Assembly: GCF_014268935.2 (NCBI RefSeq)
Contig: NZ_JABWRJ020000003.1
Location: 372,001-436,000 of the forward strand
Reading direction: 5' to 3'
DNA length: 64,000 bases
Source: Pseudomonas peradeniyensis
GTDB lineage: Bacteria; Pseudomonadota; Gammaproteobacteria; Pseudomonadales; Pseudomonadaceae
The notes under the pieces were generated by a model. That model did no database searches. It saw nothing but the letters and a program-made list of their open reading frames with translations, and was not told the origin of the DNA. This document shows positions 61,861-64,000 of the stretch, piece by piece (the first letter of the stretch is position 1; each line of letters opens with the position of its first letter). Made by a program: the position numbers and the translations under genes.

Positions 61861-62882
61861 GACGGCCCTCCAATGTAGGCAGCGAGCACGTCGATCCGGC
61901 CGTGCCCAAGCTCGTAACTGATTCGCCTCCGGGCCTCGCGATCAAGGTTCCTATTTACCTGGCAACATTTGCCACCATTAATTGGCGCGGGGTGTTGGGT
62001 GATCTGCTCGTAGCACTCACATGCGTATGCCGCTCGTAACTCATGGAAGCCTTTCAGATTGTGTGCATGCAGGATGTCCCGCGCGGGGCGAATGACTTCT
62101 TGCAGAACATTCAGATAGCTTTCGTGTAGCGCAATCAGGTTGCGGCTATCTGCAGGTGACGCTTGCCGTGCGAATCCAAGCGCACCTCGAATATGGTCGT
62201 CCACCGCAATCCAACGTGGCGCTGAAGCTCCGGCACGGCCGCCTTTGGTGCCATCCTGAATGTTAATCCTGCCTAGCTCTTTAGCCTCACGGCTCAGCCG
62301 TGGCAGGTCAGCTAGGATGGCCTCACGCAAACGCATGCCGGTGGCTCGCGCTAGCAGAACGATCGCGGCGGCGCGTTGCTGATGTTGGCGGCAAAGTGCA
62401 TCGACGATCTGCGTAACCTGCTTGCGGTCCTGGCCCTGTGGCACAGACTGTCGAACCCCGGTGCGCTGCATTCCCAACGCCTTGCTCGGACTTGGCACCT
62501 TCACGCACTGATCACCGCGAAGCGCCGCCATGGTCCTGTTAACGCTGGATAGCCGGTTTTGTGCGGTGCTGACGGCGAGGTCACTGTGCCGAACCAGTTC
62601 GCGCAGACACGCCGCGTAGTCCGCCAACACTTTGCGATCAATCTGCCGCGCATCATTGATACCGGGCCCCTGCTCGGAGCGGCACCACTTCACAAATGCC
62701 TGCCACCGATCACTGTGTGCCTTCACCGTGCCGTAGTGACCGCCGCCGAACATGTCTTTCAGCGCCTGCGGTCCTGCGTAGCTCAACTGCCTGCCGTAGC
62801 CGAAATTTCGGCCATCGCGTCGACCCACCAATGCCATCTCAATCACCTCATCTGCCGTTCTCCGATCCTCGCCCCACGTCAT
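61857..62882 (-). CDS. Tyrosine recombinase (phage-integrase type)
   Basis: 341 residues. A SAM-like N-terminal core-binding region (SDRWQAFVKWCRSEQ onward) is followed by a catalytic domain with Arg in ATGMRLREAIL (about 183), H--R in HELRAAYACECYEQI (about 280-283), and a C-terminal GHGRIDVLAAYIGG that offers the tyrosine nucleophile at about 336. It fits the Integrase_1-like group found in Pseudomonas islands, not the P4 type. All catalytic residues seem present. It is likely the mover of an inner element of the island; its attachment sites are not evident. Confidence 0.85.
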   Translation of the reverse strand: MTWGEDRRTADEVIEMALVGRRDGRNFGYGRQLSYAGPQALKDMFGGGHYGTVKAHSDRWQAFVKWCRSEQGPGINDARQIDRKVLADYAACLRELVRHSDLAVSTAQNRLSSVNRTMAALRGDQCVKVPSPSKALGMQRTGVRQSVPQGQDRKQVTQIVDALCRQHQQRAAAIVLLARATGMRLREAILADLPRLSREAKELGRINIQDGTKGGRAGASAPRWIAVDDHIRGALGFARQASPADSRNLIALHESYLNVLQEVIRPARDILHAHNLKGFHELRAAYACECYEQITQHPAPINGGKCCQVNRNLDREARRRISYELGHGRIDVLAAYIGGPS

Positions 62883-63247
62883 CCCGCCAAGAATGCTGAG
62901 TGTTATCAGGGATCAAGGCCCCTGCGACCTGTGGGGAATGTCCTCTACGCGGGACCAGCGGCTCCTTACAACCGGGAGCAAGGGCATCTCATGATCTGGC
63001 CTCCTTAACACCGTTACCGGTGGGCGGGTGGAGGTAGTGCTGGCTGACGAAACCAGCGCCTGAAGATCCTGAGCCGGGTGAACGCAGCAATGCGATGACC
63101 GGGGCATGCCTGACTGTCAGTCAGGTGCAGTCCATTCCTTGGTCTGCGGCACCATCATCTACATGGCTGTTGCTGGTGACATCGGCGTTTGTCACGAGGG
63201 GAATTGCCGCAAAGCCGTGTGCGATCAGGGCTGCAGCAGTGGTAGAA

Positions 63248-63282
63248 GTGCCCGTCTCTTTCCAGAAGAAAGAGACGGGCAC
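63248..63282. repeat. Perfect 15-bp hairpin
   Basis: GTGCCCGTCTCTTTC (63248-63262) and GAAAGAGACGGGCAC (63268-63282) are exact complements around a 5-nt CAGAA loop. There is no T-tract, so a plain terminator is doubtful. Confidence 0.85.
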
Positions 63283-63642
63283 AGGTTGGCGCAGTAGTCG
63301 GCCAAGCGGATAGGTTGCTGCAGGGCAGCGAGGTACGGTGTATCTGGCGCACGAGCGCTATGTGTGTAAGAGCATCCATCACATGGGTAGTGACCGGGCG
63401 AGCTGCCGGATGCGAATCGCCCTTGGGGAGAACCACCGCCAGAGCGGCGTGACCTTTAAGGTTCGGGTCACCTGGGGTGCTGTCATCGACAGCGTTTGCA
63501 ACTCCCGGTCTACGCCTGTGGACAATGTTCGTCAAGCAAAGCGATTTCAGGGATTTAGCGCCTGTGGATAAAACTGTCCCCCGGTGGACATCTGTGGTTT
63601 TCCACAGACGCAACCTGTGCCAGCAGTTTTTTTCTTAGGTAT

Positions 63643-63687
63643 GGTCCTTTCAAACGGGGCGGCTTTGCAGCCCCGTTTGAAAGGACC
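63643..63687. terminator. Perfect 18-bp hairpin downstream of the P4-type integrase
   Basis: GGTCCTTTCAAACGGGGC (63643-63660) and GCCCCGTTTGAAAGGACC (63670-63687) pair exactly around a 9-nt loop. On the minus strand it lies 69 nt after the integrase stop, and on that strand it is followed by AT-rich sequence (ATACCTAAGAAAAAAACTG), A-rich rather than U-rich. Termination of the integrase transcript is possible but not certain. Confidence 0.6.
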
Positions 63688-63755
63688 CGCGCGGAGGAGC
63701 TTCATGGGGTGCTGTGGGTAACTTCACAGCGAGTTTGAGGTGGTGGTGCGGCGGG

Positions 63756-64000
63756 CTACTCGGTCCTCTTGGCACTGCGCAGGCGCGTGACGTTCTCTCC
63801 CGTCTGCTTGGCAAACTCGTGCGGCGTCACATGTTCCTCGCGGTTCGCCTCCAGAAACCGGCTCCACCAGGTCATGATCATCCGGCGCTCTTCGAGGAAC
63901 TCGGCCTTGTGGGTGTAAGCGGCCCGTACGTTGTTGCGTTCCTTGTGACTCATCTGCCGCTCGATTGCCGTCTCCGACCACAGCCCGGACTCGACCAGCG
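63756..64000 (-). CDS. P4-type integrase, C-terminal part (5' end beyond window)
   Basis: The frame is open at the right edge and gives 80 residues before the stop. The sequence SGLWSETAIERQMSHKERNN then VRAAYTHKAEFLEERR and MIMTWWSRFLEANR is the standard C terminus of P4-family tyrosine recombinases: the second histidine box (SHKERN) and the tyrosine nucleophile in RAAY. The tail (PHEFAKQTGENVTRL) is longer than in many relatives. Such integrases usually start next to a tRNA gene, so the intact tRNA and the island end are expected to the right of the window. Confidence 0.85.
   Translation of the reverse strand, partial: LVESGLWSETAIERQMSHKERNNVRAAYTHKAEFLEERRMIMTWWSRFLEANREEHVTPHEFAKQTGENVTRLRSAKRTE

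Larger units (their letters stand above)
62883..63755. other. Non-coding stretch between recombinase and P4-type integrase
   Basis: About 870 nt without a convincing gene; frames of 64 to 152 codons on both strands lack start signals and protein-like composition. It holds two long perfect hairpins (63248-63282 and 63643-63687) and several CTGTGG motifs, including TGTGGATAA at 63563-63571, which is the complement of a perfect DnaA box, and the near-match TGTGGACAA at about 63517-63525. It probably includes control or end sequences of the mobile element. Confidence 0.5.
51354..64000. mobile_element. Genomic island with AT-rich cargo and two tyrosine recombinases (right end outside window)
   Basis: Composition drops abruptly from GC-rich to AT-rich at about 51375 and codons such as TTA, ATA and AGA become common. 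The segment holds a five-gene methyltransferase/GGDEF operon, a SLATT/DAC-like pair, one phage-type integrase with a small partner gene, a non-coding stretch with long hairpins, and the 3' part of a P4-type integrase reading toward the island. The left boundary is placed at the tRNA-like fragment; the right one is beyond 64000. Confidence 0.8.

Noticed and set aside
62559..63008. 149-codon frame on the plus strand over the recombinase start
   Set aside because: Mostly antisense to the recombinase gene and without motifs.
63155..63613. 152-codon frame on the minus strand upstream of the recombinase
   Set aside because: Composition is not protein-like, it spans a perfect hairpin and DnaA-box-like motifs, and no family is recognisable.
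1..64000. CRISPR array, rRNA or complete tRNA gene
   Set aside because: No regularly spaced direct repeats and no rRNA or full cloverleaf sequence were seen; only a tRNA-like 3' fragment at 51354-51374.

Overview
The window looks like chromosomal DNA from the Pseudomonas putida/fluorescens lineage. The backbone is GC-rich. Many intergenic gaps carry the REP sequence typical of P. putida-type genomes (CGCGGGGCAAGCCCGCTCC and its complement). The type VI secretion (T6SS) locus has the gene set and order of P. aeruginosa HSI-I.

Region 1 (1-36445) is a complete T6SS locus of two divergent operons leaving a shared control region at 17455-17851. Leftward: tssA, tssB, tssC, a REP hairpin, hcp, a Tae4-type amidase effector with its candidate immunity lipoprotein, tssE, tssF, tssG, clpV, vgrG, an Eag chaperone and a PAAR-Rhs effector that runs off the left edge. 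Rightward: FHA protein (tagH), tssJ, tssK, tssL (with an OmpA domain), tssM, tagF, then the threonine-phosphorylation control module pppA, ppkA, tagT, tagS, tagR, tagQ. A hydrophobic candidate effector plus a four-helix membrane protein lie just beyond tagQ. Together these encode a contractile injector, its post-translational switch, and at least two, probably three, effectors.

Region 2 (36590-51198) is ordinary chromosome: a GTPase/DUF2868 pair, folA, an iron-starvation sigma/FecR/TonB-receptor set, a cystine-type symporter, phosphorylcholine phosphatase, an HD oxygenase-like protein, the toxin-antitoxin modules hicAB and hipBA with recognisable operators, a small DUF3079 protein and an orphan copper nitrite reductase (nirK).

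Region 3 (about 51350-64000 and beyond) is a genomic island. The left edge is a bidirectional terminator beside what looks like a tRNA 3'-end fragment. The right side carries the 3' end of a P4-type integrase and a second, different tyrosine recombinase. The cargo is AT-rich and unlike its neighbours: (a) a tightly overlapping five-gene operon of two related D12-class adenine methyltransferases, a HAD phosphatase, a large protein joining an intact GGDEF-type palm to a degenerate thymidylate-synthase-like C terminus, and a SAM methyltransferase; (b) a convergent pair of a SLATT-like two-helix membrane protein and a protein ending in a DisA/DAC-like domain without the RHR motif. I recognise no named defence system with this content. 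It is the best candidate here for an undescribed, nucleotide-signal-based conflict system.

All calls come from reading the sequence by eye. No database search, profile search or structure prediction was run.
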